Assembly (NCBI GenBank): GCA_018265835.1
Contig: JABLYK010000035.1
Span: forward strand, 1-21,602
DNA from: Oscillospiraceae bacterium
GTDB lineage: Bacteria > Bacillota > Clostridia > Oscillospirales > Oscillospiraceae
Direction: 5' to 3'
DNA length: 21,602 nucleotides
The translations under genes were made by a program, and so were the position numbers. Positions 1 to 5,461 of this stretch are shown in pieces. Below the pieces are notes generated by a model, which was not told the DNA's origin, ran no database searches, and saw nothing but the letters and a program-made list of their open reading frames with translations. How positions within the stretch are numbered: the first letter of the stretch is position 1; each line of letters opens with the position of its first letter.

Positions 1-979
1 CGTTCTGGCTGGCGCAGGGGTGCGCGATGTCGCACTTGACGTTCCAGATGTTCTTGCAGCCCTCAACGTACTGGGAGCCGGGAACCTCGTCCGCGTACAC
101 GCTGATGCGGGCGCGGCGCTTCTGCTTGATGTCGAACAGCACGTCCAGATTCACGCCGTTGGGATCGTAAATGTAGCCCTTGGAGTCGGACATGGCGACG
201 ACCTTGCCGCCCAGCTCGTTGACCTTCTGCGCGCAGTACTGCGCCACGTTGCCGGAGCCGGAGACGACGACGGTCTTGCCCTCGTAGCTGTCGTTCTTCA
301 GGTGCTTGAGCGCCTCTGCGCTGTAGTAGCAGACGCCGAAGCCGGTGGCCTGGGTGCGAGCCAGAGAGCCGCCGTAGGTCAGACCCTTGCCGGTGAGCAC
401 GCCGCCCTCGAAGCGGTCAACGATCTTCTTGTACTGGCCGTACATATAGCCGATCTCGCGCGCGCCGACGCCGATGTCGCCAGCCGGGGTATCGGTGAAC
501 TGACCGATGTGACGGTACAGCTCGGTGATGAAGCTCTGGCAGAAGCGCATGACTTCCGCGTCGGACTTGCCCTTCGGGTCAAAGTCGGAGCCGCCCTTGC
601 CGCCGCCCATGGGGAGGGTGGTGAGGGAGTTCTTCAGAATCTGCTCGAAGCCGAGGAACTTGATGATGGACAGGTTGACGGAGGGATGGAAGCGCAGGCC
701 GCCCTTGTAGGGGCCGATGGCGGAGTTGAACTGCACGCGGTAGCCACGGTTGACCTGAACCTTGCCATTGTCGTCCACCCAGGGAACGCGGAAGATGATG
801 ATACGCTCCGGCTCGACAAAGCGCTCGACCAGACCGTTGGCTTCCCATTCGGGGTGCTTATCGACGACGAGCTGCAGGCTCTCGAAAACCTCTTCAACGG
901 CCTGCAGGAACTCAGGCTCGTGGCTGTGGTTCTTCTCTACGTCCGCGTATACACGCTTCAGGTAATCATTCTGAATCAT
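1..979 (-). CDS. gdhA: NADP-specific glutamate dehydrogenase, 3' end cut by window edge
   Basis: Catalyses reductive amination of 2-oxoglutarate with ammonium to glutamate in the cytoplasm, the low-affinity ammonium assimilation route. The 326 visible residues begin MIQNDYLKRVYADV and contain the hexameric GDH signatures: the substrate loop NSAIGPYKGGLRFHPS (about 85-100), the glycine-rich PMGGGKGG with the conserved lysine near residue 128, DIGVGAREIGYMYGQY, and the Rossmann segment SGSGNVAQ near 240. The reading stops at HPCASQN; family members are about 445 residues, so roughly the last quarter lies outside the window. The start at 979 follows AGAGG with suitable spacing, and a good promoter lies just upstream (1040-1068). 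A 6-bp hairpin (1016-1032) would be at the very 5' end of the transcript. NADP rather than NAD use is inferred from overall similarity to the GdhA type. Confidence 0.96.
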   Translation of the reverse strand, partial: MIQNDYLKRVYADVEKNHSHEPEFLQAVEEVFESLQLVVDKHPEWEANGLVERFVEPERIIIFRVPWVDDNGKVQVNRGYRVQFNSAIGPYKGGLRFHPSVNLSIIKFLGFEQILKNSLTTLPMGGGKGGSDFDPKGKSDAEVMRFCQSFITELYRHIGQFTDTPAGDIGVGAREIGYMYGQYKKIVDRFEGGVLTGKGLTYGGSLARTQATGFGVCYYSAEALKHLKNDSYEGKTVVVSGSGNVAQYCAQKVNELGGKVVAMSDSKGYIYDPNGVNLDVLFDIKQKRRARISVYADEVPGSQYVEGCKNIWNVKCDIAHPCASQN

Positions 980-1039
980 TCTCTTACCTCTTTCATCAAT
1001 TTCTTTACTCTTACCGGACGCCCTTTGCGTCCAGTTATC

Positions 1040-1068
1040 ATATTACTACCAACATTTCCTGAATTCAA
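1040..1068 (-). promoter_or_regulatory. sigma-A type promoter of gdhA
   Basis: On the minus strand TTGAAT (1063-1068), a 17-base spacer, and TAATAT (1040-1045). The predicted transcript start is near 1033, which coincides with the first arm of a GGACGC/GCGTCC hairpin with a 5-base loop (1016-1032). Leader length to the ATG is about 54 bases. Confidence 0.7.
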
Positions 1069-1216
1069 TAGGGGAAATCCATAGAAAAGCGCTTTTTTTT
1101 CGTGCAAAACTACCATTTTTACACTTTACATCATAAAAGAATTCGACCTTTCGACGAAAATGTGACAAAAAATTGACATTTGAAGCGCGCCGCGGCGCGC
1201 CCGCCCAAAGATTTGG

Positions 1217-1245
1217 TTGACACGATATAGCCTACCGGATAGAAT
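1217..1245 (+). promoter_or_regulatory. sigma-A type promoter of the UroD/MtaA-family gene
   Basis: TTGACA (1217-1222), a 17-base spacer, and TAGAAT (1240-1245). Transcription would start near 1252, inside the GGTTC-GG-GAACC inverted repeat, so a protein bound there could block initiation. The leader to the ATG at 1374 is about 120 bases. Confidence 0.75.
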
Positions 1246-1373
1246 GGTTCGGGAACCGTCACATGTGTGAGAAAACGGCGCATATAGACTCCGAATATGT
1301 GTGCGGCAGCCAAATGGAATCCGGCACGGCGTACCGTGCATCATGATATTGATTGACAGGAGAAAACAAAACC

Positions 1374-2342
1374 ATGAACCGAAAAGAACGAACGCTGCGC
1401 GCCCTCCAGGGGCTTCCTGTGGACCGGCCTCCCATGGCTTTCTGGCATCATTTTGTGGGGGCGGATATGGAGAAGGAGAATTTCGCTGCTTCTCATGTCC
1501 GTTTTTACCGCGAAACAGGGGAAGATTTTATCAAAATGATGTGCGACGGCTATGTGGCGCTTCCGGACCTGACCGTGCGGCAGCCCTCCGATTGGCGGCA
1601 TATCCGCCTGCCGAAGCTGTCCGATCCCTTCGTTCAGGAGCAGATCGTCCACATCAAGCGGGTGCGGGAAGCCATTGCCGATGAGACGGCCGTGTTTTAT
1701 AACATGTTCAACCCGGTGTCCACGCTGCGCAGCTCCACCAGCGACGAGCTGGTGTATGCGCATCTTCAGGAGCGAAGCCCCGAACTGCTTGCCGCGATCG
1801 ACGCCGTGACCCAGTTTAAAATGGAGTTCGCCCAGAAGCTGGTCGAGGACGCGGGCGCGACCGGGCTTTTCCTCCCGATGCAAAACAACGACCTCCATTC
1901 GTTCACGGGCGACCACTACCGGGAGCTGCTTCGCCCCTATGACCTGAAGCTGATCGAGTATGCGAATACGCTGTCTCCTTATAATATTATTCACCTCTGC
2001 GGCTATTGGGGCGTCCGCAACGATCTGGACAACTGGAAGGACTTCCCCGGCGCCGCCATCCACTGGGACGTGCACACCGACTGCCTCCCTCTGGCGGAAG
2101 GCAGGGCGTTCTTCACCCAAAAGAAAGCGGTCATGGGCGGCTTCAACAACAAGGACGGCAGCCTGATCTACACCGGCGACCGGGAAGCGGTCATGGCCAA
2201 GACGGTGGACATCGTCAAAAAAGCCGGGCCGACGGGTCTTATCATCAGCTCGGACTGCTCGCTGCTGGAGACCATCGACCATCGCCGGGTCCACTGGGTC
2301 GCCGAAGCACTGGACACGCTCATTTCAGAGGAGCACATCTGA
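1374..2342 (+). CDS. uroporphyrinogen decarboxylase-fold corrinoid methyltransferase (MtaA/CmuA-like)
   Basis: A 322-residue protein opening MNRKERTLRALQGLPVDRPP, the usual start of the UroD/MtaA superfamily, whose members move methyl groups between methylcobamides and thiols or decarboxylate uroporphyrinogen. The zinc-binding pattern of the methyltransferase branch is visible: H207-x-C209 in IIHLCGYWG, and C295 in SSDCSLLE near the C terminus. This favours a methyltransferase over a true heme-pathway HemE, which lacks these ligands. ATG 1374 was chosen over the in-frame TTG at 1353 because AGGAG (1358-1362) precedes it and it matches the family start. No corrinoid protein, MtaB/MttB-type partner or activator gene lies beside it, so the methyl donor is unknown. 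It is transcribed alone between a clear promoter and a strong terminator. Confidence 0.85.
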   Translation: MNRKERTLRALQGLPVDRPPMAFWHHFVGADMEKENFAASHVRFYRETGEDFIKMMCDGYVALPDLTVRQPSDWRHIRLPKLSDPFVQEQIVHIKRVREAIADETAVFYNMFNPVSTLRSSTSDELVYAHLQERSPELLAAIDAVTQFKMEFAQKLVEDAGATGLFLPMQNNDLHSFTGDHYRELLRPYDLKLIEYANTLSPYNIIHLCGYWGVRNDLDNWKDFPGAAIHWDVHTDCLPLAEGRAFFTQKKAVMGGFNNKDGSLIYTGDREAVMAKTVDIVKKAGPTGLIISSDCSLLETIDHRRVHWVAEALDTLISEEHI

Positions 2343-2371
2343 ATATCCGGGCAGGCGCCGCCGCCCGATCC

Positions 2372-2406
2372 GCCTCCGGTGAGAGCTTCTCACCGGAGGC
2401 TTTTTT
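2372..2406 (+). terminator. strong intrinsic terminator of the methyltransferase gene
   Basis: A perfect 13-bp stem (2372-2384 with 2388-2400), a 3-base loop GCT, and six T residues immediately after. It ends transcription about 30 bases past the stop codon. Confidence 0.95.
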
Positions 2407-2471
2407 GCGCTGGTGACGCCCCGCGCGCAGCGGAAGGAACCAAAAGCTTGATAAAAAGTGGAGAATAAGGC

Positions 2472-2500
2472 TTGACAAAGTATCTGAATGCGTATAATAT
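2472..2500 (+). promoter_or_regulatory. promoter of the small zinc-ribbon gene
   Basis: TTGACA at 2472-2477 is followed by TATAAT at 2493-2498 (15-base spacer), or by the overlapping TAATAT at 2495-2500 (17-base spacer). The second reading has ideal spacing. The leader carries a near-perfect AAAGGAGG (2532-2539). Confidence 0.75.
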
Positions 2501-2546
2501 AGCGTTAAAATTATTCAAACGCATAATTTCGAAAGGAGGAAGCACG

Positions 2547-2795
2547 ATGGAATTGCGTTTTCCGGAGCACCCGGATGTGGCGCTGGCGCTGCGCGGGGGC
2601 AGTCCGGTGCGCGCGCGGGCGCGGCAGCTTCGGTGCAGCGCGTGCGGCGCGCCGCTGGAGCCGTGGGAGGAGGCGTATCTGTGGAGCGCCGGAGGCCGGC
2701 GCGAGCCGGTCTGCGGCGACTGCTTCGATCTGCTGCTGGCCGCGCTGGATCGCCGGGAGCAGGCGCGTATGCTGGGGGTGGAGGTGCTGCAATAG
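2547..2795 (+). CDS. small zinc-ribbon protein of unknown function
   Basis: 82 residues with two CxxC knuckles, C30-S-A-C33 and C56-G-D-C59, about 22 residues apart. This is the arrangement of a zinc ribbon that could bind a metal ion structurally. The N-terminal 28 residues are rich in Arg; the C terminus (LLLAALDRREQARMLGVEVLQ) should be helical. The ATG at 2547 sits 7 bases after AAAGGAGG and just downstream of a consensus promoter, so the gene is probably well expressed even though its partner is unknown. An upstream in-frame TTG start at 2472 was rejected because it falls within the -35 element. It stands alone, and no family name is claimed. Confidence 0.8.
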   Translation: MELRFPEHPDVALALRGGSPVRARARQLRCSACGAPLEPWEEAYLWSAGGRREPVCGDCFDLLLAALDRREQARMLGVEVLQ

Positions 2796-2823
2796 GGGGA
2801 TGCGGACAATTGGGCGTCAGCCT

Positions 2824-3150
2824 TTATGGACGCCGGTGCGTGCGTGTGAAATTTTCAAACCTGTGCTGGGCGGCACAGAGCACCTTTGAAGCGATTGGCT
2901 GATAGATCCAATTGATGAGATACGACGTTACAACAGACAGCAGTAGCATCCATGCAAGAACCAGGAGCGGATATTTTGCCGCAAACACGAGATCGGGAAA
3001 CAGACCGAGATAGTAAATGAGCGGCGTATGGCCAATCCAGATCAGCGGCGTATAGGGAAGATCGCCGAGCCTGCAAAACAGATGCAGCATGACCATCGCC
3101 AGAATAGCTACGCCTTTTGCCATCTGATTCTCTTGCTTTGTCAGTTCCAT
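2824..3150 (-). pseudogene. collapsed membrane acyltransferase (acyltransferase 3 / OafA-like), middle deleted
   Basis: The 108-residue frame begins MELTKQENQMAKGVAILAMV and continues through YTPLIWIGHTPLIYYLGLF, which resembles the first membrane segment and loop of acyltransferase-3 family proteins. It then passes directly, at about residue 54, to VFAAKYPLLVLAWMLLLSVV and YLINWIYQPI, which resembles the last membrane segment of the same family. Full-length members have ten or so membrane spans in about 330-380 residues. Here only the two ends remain, joined in frame, so an internal deletion of roughly 700-800 bases is inferred. The conserved active-site part is gone. There is a reasonable promoter (3210-3238) but no good ribosome binding site. 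It could still make a two-span peptide; an unrelated small membrane protein is the alternative. Confidence 0.55.
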
Positions 3151-3209
3151 TTTCGCACCCCATCAACAAGTTTCAAAACCAGAACAGATTTCCTGAGTTT
3201 GTCTTTTCT

Positions 3210-3238
3210 AATTTACTGAAAAATGGAACAAAAGTCAA
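3210..3238 (-). promoter_or_regulatory. promoter in front of the acyltransferase remnant
   Basis: Minus strand TTGACT (3233-3238), a 17-base spacer and TAAATT (3210-3215) in an AT-rich stretch. It lies immediately after the terminator of the four-helix-bundle gene and gives a leader of about 50 bases. Confidence 0.5.
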
Positions 3239-3265
3239 GAAAAAGGTAAACCAGCCTTGTGAGAC

Positions 3266-3297
3266 GTAAAATGCCTGAACGCAGGCGTTCAGGCATT
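3266..3297 (-). terminator. terminator overlapping the stop codon of the four-helix-bundle gene
   Basis: The arms 3285-3297 and 3270-3282 are perfectly complementary (13 bp with a 2-base gap, or 12 bp with a 4-base loop). The TGA stop (3289-3291) lies inside the stem. On the minus strand the stem is followed by only a short T run, so efficiency may be moderate. Confidence 0.7.
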
Positions 3298-3642
3298 GGA
3301 TTTGGCGGTTTTGACGGAGGCGGTGAGCATTCGGCGCAGGGAGCCACAGGCAGTTTGCAGCGGTTGATAGCTGGATGCGGGAATATATCCAGTCTCAAAA
3401 AGTAATTCGAGCCAGTATTCTGCTTCGTAACACTCTTTGAGCGCGATTTGCAGCTTTGAAATGAAGTCGTTTTTGCTTTGGGCATACTGCGCTTCATGAA
3501 TGTTGGCGCCGATAGAGGTTCCGGCGCGCAGAAGCTGATTTGTCAAAACGGATTCGTGCTTAGCCGCTTTTACTTTACGGCAAAGGATGATGATCTCCTT
3601 CGCAAATGCTTTGGAATGATCTCGCAAGGCGCTTTCTGCCAT
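3289..3642 (-). CDS. free-standing four-helix-bundle protein of the 23S rRNA intervening-sequence (IVP/S23) family
   Basis: 117 residues beginning MAESALRDHSKAFAKEIIIL. The motifs SVLTNQLLRAGTSIGANIHEAQYAQSKNDFISKLQIALKECYEAEYWLELL are those of the family first found inside 23S rRNA intervening sequences. The fold is a compact four-helix bundle that forms pentamers in solved members, and its function is unknown. Here it is a stand-alone gene, not in an rRNA operon. The start at 3642 was preferred to the ATG at 3684 because AAGGTGG lies just upstream and the family normally begins at this point. No promoter was found; the upstream sequence is the hairpin array at 3662-3860. Confidence 0.85.
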   Translation of the reverse strand: MAESALRDHSKAFAKEIIILCRKVKAAKHESVLTNQLLRAGTSIGANIHEAQYAQSKNDFISKLQIALKECYEAEYWLELLFETGYIPASSYQPLQTACGSLRRMLTASVKTAKSNA

Positions 3643-3659
3643 ACTGCCCACCTTGAATC

Positions 3660-3861
3660 GGGTGAAATTGTGCGCTACGCGCACGGAGAAATAGTTTGCT
3701 AACGCAAAATGTGAAAGAATGACCCATGGTCATTGTGAAATTTTCCATTTACATGGAAAGTGAAATGAAATCCGTCCCTCGTTCTGAGAAGCAGAATTTC
3801 ACTGCGAAGCAATTTCACGCCGCAAAGCGGCATTTCACCTGTCCAAAGGACGGATTTCACG
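3660..3861. repeat. array of mini-hairpins separated by GTGAAAT / ATTTCAC
   Basis: Four copies of GTGAAA[T/G] (3662, 3711, 3735, 3760) are followed by four inverted copies, ATTTCAC (3796, 3812, 3832, 3854). Nearly every interval is a tiny hairpin: GTGCGC-TAC-GCGCAC, TTTGC-TAAC-GCAAA, AATGACC-CAT-GGTCATT, TTTCCAT-TTAC-ATGGAAA, TTCTG-AGAAG-CAGAA, TGC-GAA-GCA, GCCGC-AAA-GCGGC and GTCC-AAA-GGAC. A long-range helix, GAAATCCGTCC (3767-3777) with GGACGGATTTC (3848-3858), would close the second half as a multi-branched structure. It lies between the four-helix-bundle gene and the terminator of the tRNA operon. No coding potential is seen. Confidence 0.8.
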
Positions 3862-3889
3862 AAAAAAAACACGCCGAAGCGTGTTTTTT
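3862..3889 (-). terminator. terminator of the tRNA-Thr/tRNA-Tyr operon
   Basis: On the minus strand ACACGC-TTCG-GCGTGT with a UUCG tetraloop, followed by eight T residues. The A run on the other side makes it potentially bidirectional. It begins two bases after the CCA end of tRNA-Tyr. Confidence 0.92.
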
Positions 3890-3890
3890 C

Positions 3891-3975
3891 TGGTGGGGGA
3901 AGATGGATTCGAACCATCGAAGGCATTGCCAGCAGATTTACAGTCTGTCCCCTTTGGCCACTCGGGAATTCCCCC
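3891..3975 (-). tRNA. tRNA-Tyr (anticodon GTA)
   Basis: 85 bases including an encoded CCA. The acceptor stem is GGGGGAA/TTCCCCC with discriminator A. The anticodon loop is CTGTAAA with anticodon GTA. The long variable arm expected of a class II tRNA-Tyr is present, and the T arm contains GGTTCGAATCC. The first anticodon-stem pair is an A-C mismatch, leaving four clear pairs. It is the second gene of the operon. Confidence 0.96.
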
Positions 3976-3992
3976 ATATGAACTTGTGGTGT

Positions 3993-4117
3993 TGCTACGC
4001 TACATCTCTCGCGGCGCGACCCAACGAAGTGGTCGTGACGCGAAAAGGAAGACGGAAGGAGCGGATGTGGAGCTTTCGGCTCCAGCCGGAAGCGCAACGC
4101 AGCGAGTTTCGTCTGAC
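3993..4117. repeat. structured repeat (copy P) in the spacer between the two tRNAs
   Basis: A hairpin at 4010-4042 has a CA bulge, a 2-bp AC/GT step and a GAA triloop. It is followed by GAAAAGGAAGA, an inner hairpin TGGAGC-TTTCG-GCTCCA (4068-4084), and an enclosing helix, AGACGGAA (4050-4057) with TTTCGTCT (4107-4114). The same order of conserved and paired segments recurs at 11030-11140 with different stem sequences. Because it lies inside the tRNA transcript it must be removed during tRNA maturation. Confidence 0.75.
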
Positions 4118-4118
4118 G

Positions 4119-4194
4119 TGGAGCTGGTAGACGGACTCGAACCCCCGACCTGCTGATTACAAATCAGCTGCTCTACCAACTGAGCTATACCAGC
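4119..4194 (-). tRNA. tRNA-Thr (anticodon TGT)
   Basis: 76 bases with CCA encoded. The acceptor stem is GCTGGTA/TACCAGC with discriminator T. The D arm contains AGCTCAGTTGGTAGAGC, the anticodon arm is CTGAT-TTGTAAT-CAG with anticodon TGT, and the T arm contains GGGGGTTCGAGTCC. It is the first gene of the tRNA operon, about 10 bases after the predicted transcript start. Confidence 0.96.
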
Positions 4195-4211
4195 ACAACA
4201 CCGGCCTAGAT

Positions 4212-4240
4212 ATAATAGCAAACCGCCCTTGGTTTGTCAA
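4212..4240 (-). promoter_or_regulatory. strong promoter of the tRNA operon
   Basis: Minus strand TTGACA (4235-4240), a 17-base spacer and TATTAT (4212-4217): a full consensus -35 with a one-mismatch -10, as expected of a stable-RNA promoter. Confidence 0.9.
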
Positions 4241-4335
4241 CAAAAATTTTCAGTTTTTTAAAGGCCGTTGGGAGGCGGTCTTACGCCCTGCGGGGAGCAG
4301 AGAACCCTGCGGAGAGAGGAAACGGAGGAGAAACC

Positions 4336-4551
4336 ATGAACTTAGAAGAACTTTCCAAACAATACCGGGACAGCGGCACCGCCTGCCGCGTGCGCGCCGA
4401 ACAGCTCAAGCGCGAGCTGCGCACCGCGCGCCTGAACGAGCACGGCAAGCACGCGCTGCGCGTGCGCATCATGCATCTGGAGGACATGGCCGCAGCCACG
4501 CTCTCGACCGCGAATTTTCTCGCGCGCTACTACGACCGGACGCGGAGCTGA
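4336..4551 (+). CDS. small highly charged helical protein, function unknown
   Basis: 71 residues, MNLEELSKQYRDSGTACRVRAE onward, with dense Lys/Arg/Glu and no membrane segment or metal motif. It should form two or three amphipathic helices. The ATG at 4336 lies 5 bases after GGAGGAG (4324-4330), an excellent ribosome binding site. A longer in-frame reading from a TTG at 4234 was rejected because it overlaps the tRNA promoter. No family is recognised. Codon use is GC-rich like its neighbours, which supports a real gene. It lies 42 bases before the GH25 gene, which appears to have its own promoter. Confidence 0.7.
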   Translation: MNLEELSKQYRDSGTACRVRAEQLKRELRTARLNEHGKHALRVRIMHLEDMAAATLSTANFLARYYDRTRS

Positions 4552-4558
4552 CAGGGGT

Positions 4559-4587
4559 TTGCGTCGGCGCGGATCGTGTGGTATACT
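4559..4587 (+). promoter_or_regulatory. candidate promoter giving a leaderless GH25 transcript
   Basis: TTGCGT (4559-4564), a 17-base spacer and TATACT (4582-4587). The A of the ATG at 4594 is seven bases past the -10 box, where transcription normally begins. No ribosome binding site precedes that ATG. Confidence 0.45.
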
Positions 4588-4593
4588 GTCGAC

Positions 4594-5451
4594 ATGAAAC
4601 AGATTCACAGACAATGCAGACAAGGACTCGCCCTGCTGCTGGCGCTGGCGCTGTGCGTGGCGCTGTGCGGCTGCAGGCGCGAGGAGCCGGACCCGCACGC
4701 GGGCATGGTCGAGGTGTTCAACGGCGCGGCGAGCGACTGGATCACCCCGGAACCGGAAATCCCCGTGAGCGCGCTGACGCAGGCGGACTTCTCTCTGGAC
4801 GGCGAAGTGGTGCGCTACGGCGGCACAAGCTACCGTGCGGCGCAGGGCGTGGACGTGTCGTACTATCAGGGCGAGATTGACTGGGCGGCGGTCGCAGCGT
4901 CGGGCGTGGAATTCGCCATGATCCGCGCGGGCTACCGCGGTTACACCGACGGCGGCATCACCGAGGACGAGCGCTTCCGGGAAAACGCGCAGGGCGCGCT
5001 GAACGCGGGGCTGCGCATCGGGCTGTACTTTTTCTCGCAGGCGGTCACGGTCGAGGAGGCCGAGGCCGAGGCGCGCTGGCTGCTGGACGCGGCGAAGGAC
5101 TTCCAGATCACCCTGCCGCTGGTGTTCGACTGGGAGCCGATCGGCGGCGTGTCGGGCGAGATCCGCACAGCCGGCATGACCGGCGCGGAAACCACTGCGT
5201 GCGCCAGGGCGTTCTGCGAGATCATCGACGGGGCGGGCTATGAGCCGTGCATTTATTTTTCCCGCTGGCAGGGATATTATGATTACGACCTGTCGCAGCT
5301 CGCGGACTACACCTTCTGGGTCAGCGGCACAGGCGCGTGGGACGATTTCTACTACGCGCACACCTTCTGGCAATATACATTTACCGGTGCGGTAGACGGG
5401 ATTCCCGCCGCAGTGGATCGGGACATCTGGTTCGTGCCGATTGTGCAATAG
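4594..5451 (+). CDS. GH25-family lysozyme (muramidase), predicted lipoprotein
   Basis: 285 residues. The N terminus is a lipoprotein signal: a charged start, a Leu/Ala-rich core and the lipobox LCGC with the modified cysteine at C27. A GH25 domain runs from about residue 84: GVDVSYYQGEIDW (D87), FAMIRAGYRGY, GLYFFSQA, and the acidic LVFDWEP (D179 and E181, the usual catalytic pair). It ends with the tryptophan-rich FWQYTFTGAVDGIPAAVDRDIW typical of the family. The enzyme should cut beta-1,4 bonds between MurNAc and GlcNAc from the outer face of the membrane. Lgt for its lipidation is encoded at 9820-10725. No ribosome binding site precedes ATG 4594, and translation may be leaderless. The stop is 10 bases before the next start, so the two genes form an operon. 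Confidence 0.93.
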   Translation: MKQIHRQCRQGLALLLALALCVALCGCRREEPDPHAGMVEVFNGAASDWITPEPEIPVSALTQADFSLDGEVVRYGGTSYRAAQGVDVSYYQGEIDWAAVAASGVEFAMIRAGYRGYTDGGITEDERFRENAQGALNAGLRIGLYFFSQAVTVEEAEAEARWLLDAAKDFQITLPLVFDWEPIGGVSGEIRTAGMTGAETTACARAFCEIIDGAGYEPCIYFSRWQGYYDYDLSQLADYTFWVSGTGAWDDFYYAHTFWQYTFTGAVDGIPAAVDRDIWFVPIVQ

Positions 5452-5461
5452 GAGAGACAGC

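Larger units (their letters stand above)
980..1373. other. divergent control region between gdhA and the methyltransferase gene
   Basis: This 394-base spacer holds two back-to-back promoters (1040-1068 minus, 1217-1245 plus). Between them is an AT-rich stretch and a perfect 16-base GC palindrome, GCGCGCCGCGGCGCGC, at 1185-1200. Two further palindromes lie at or just after the plus-strand start: GGTTC-GG-GAACC (1246-1257) and CACATGTG (1260-1267). These could be operator sites, but no regulator can be assigned. No open reading frame in the spacer looks real. Confidence 0.6.

Noticed and set aside
20..1084. 354-residue plus-strand frame over gdhA
   Set aside because: The minus strand encodes a clear glutamate dehydrogenase with all motifs; the plus frame is low-complexity Ala/Val/Leu and is a shadow.
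1353..1373. TTG start for the methyltransferase
   Set aside because: It would precede the AGGAG site and add residues not typical of the family; ATG 1374 fits better.
3796..3860. ATTTCAC copies as a CRISPR array
   Set aside because: The repeated unit is only 7 bases, spacing varies from 16 to 22, the spacers are hairpins, and no cas genes are present.
4234..4335. Longer 105-residue version of the 4336 protein
   Set aside because: The TTG start lies inside the opposite-strand tRNA promoter and has no ribosome site, while ATG 4336 has a strong one.
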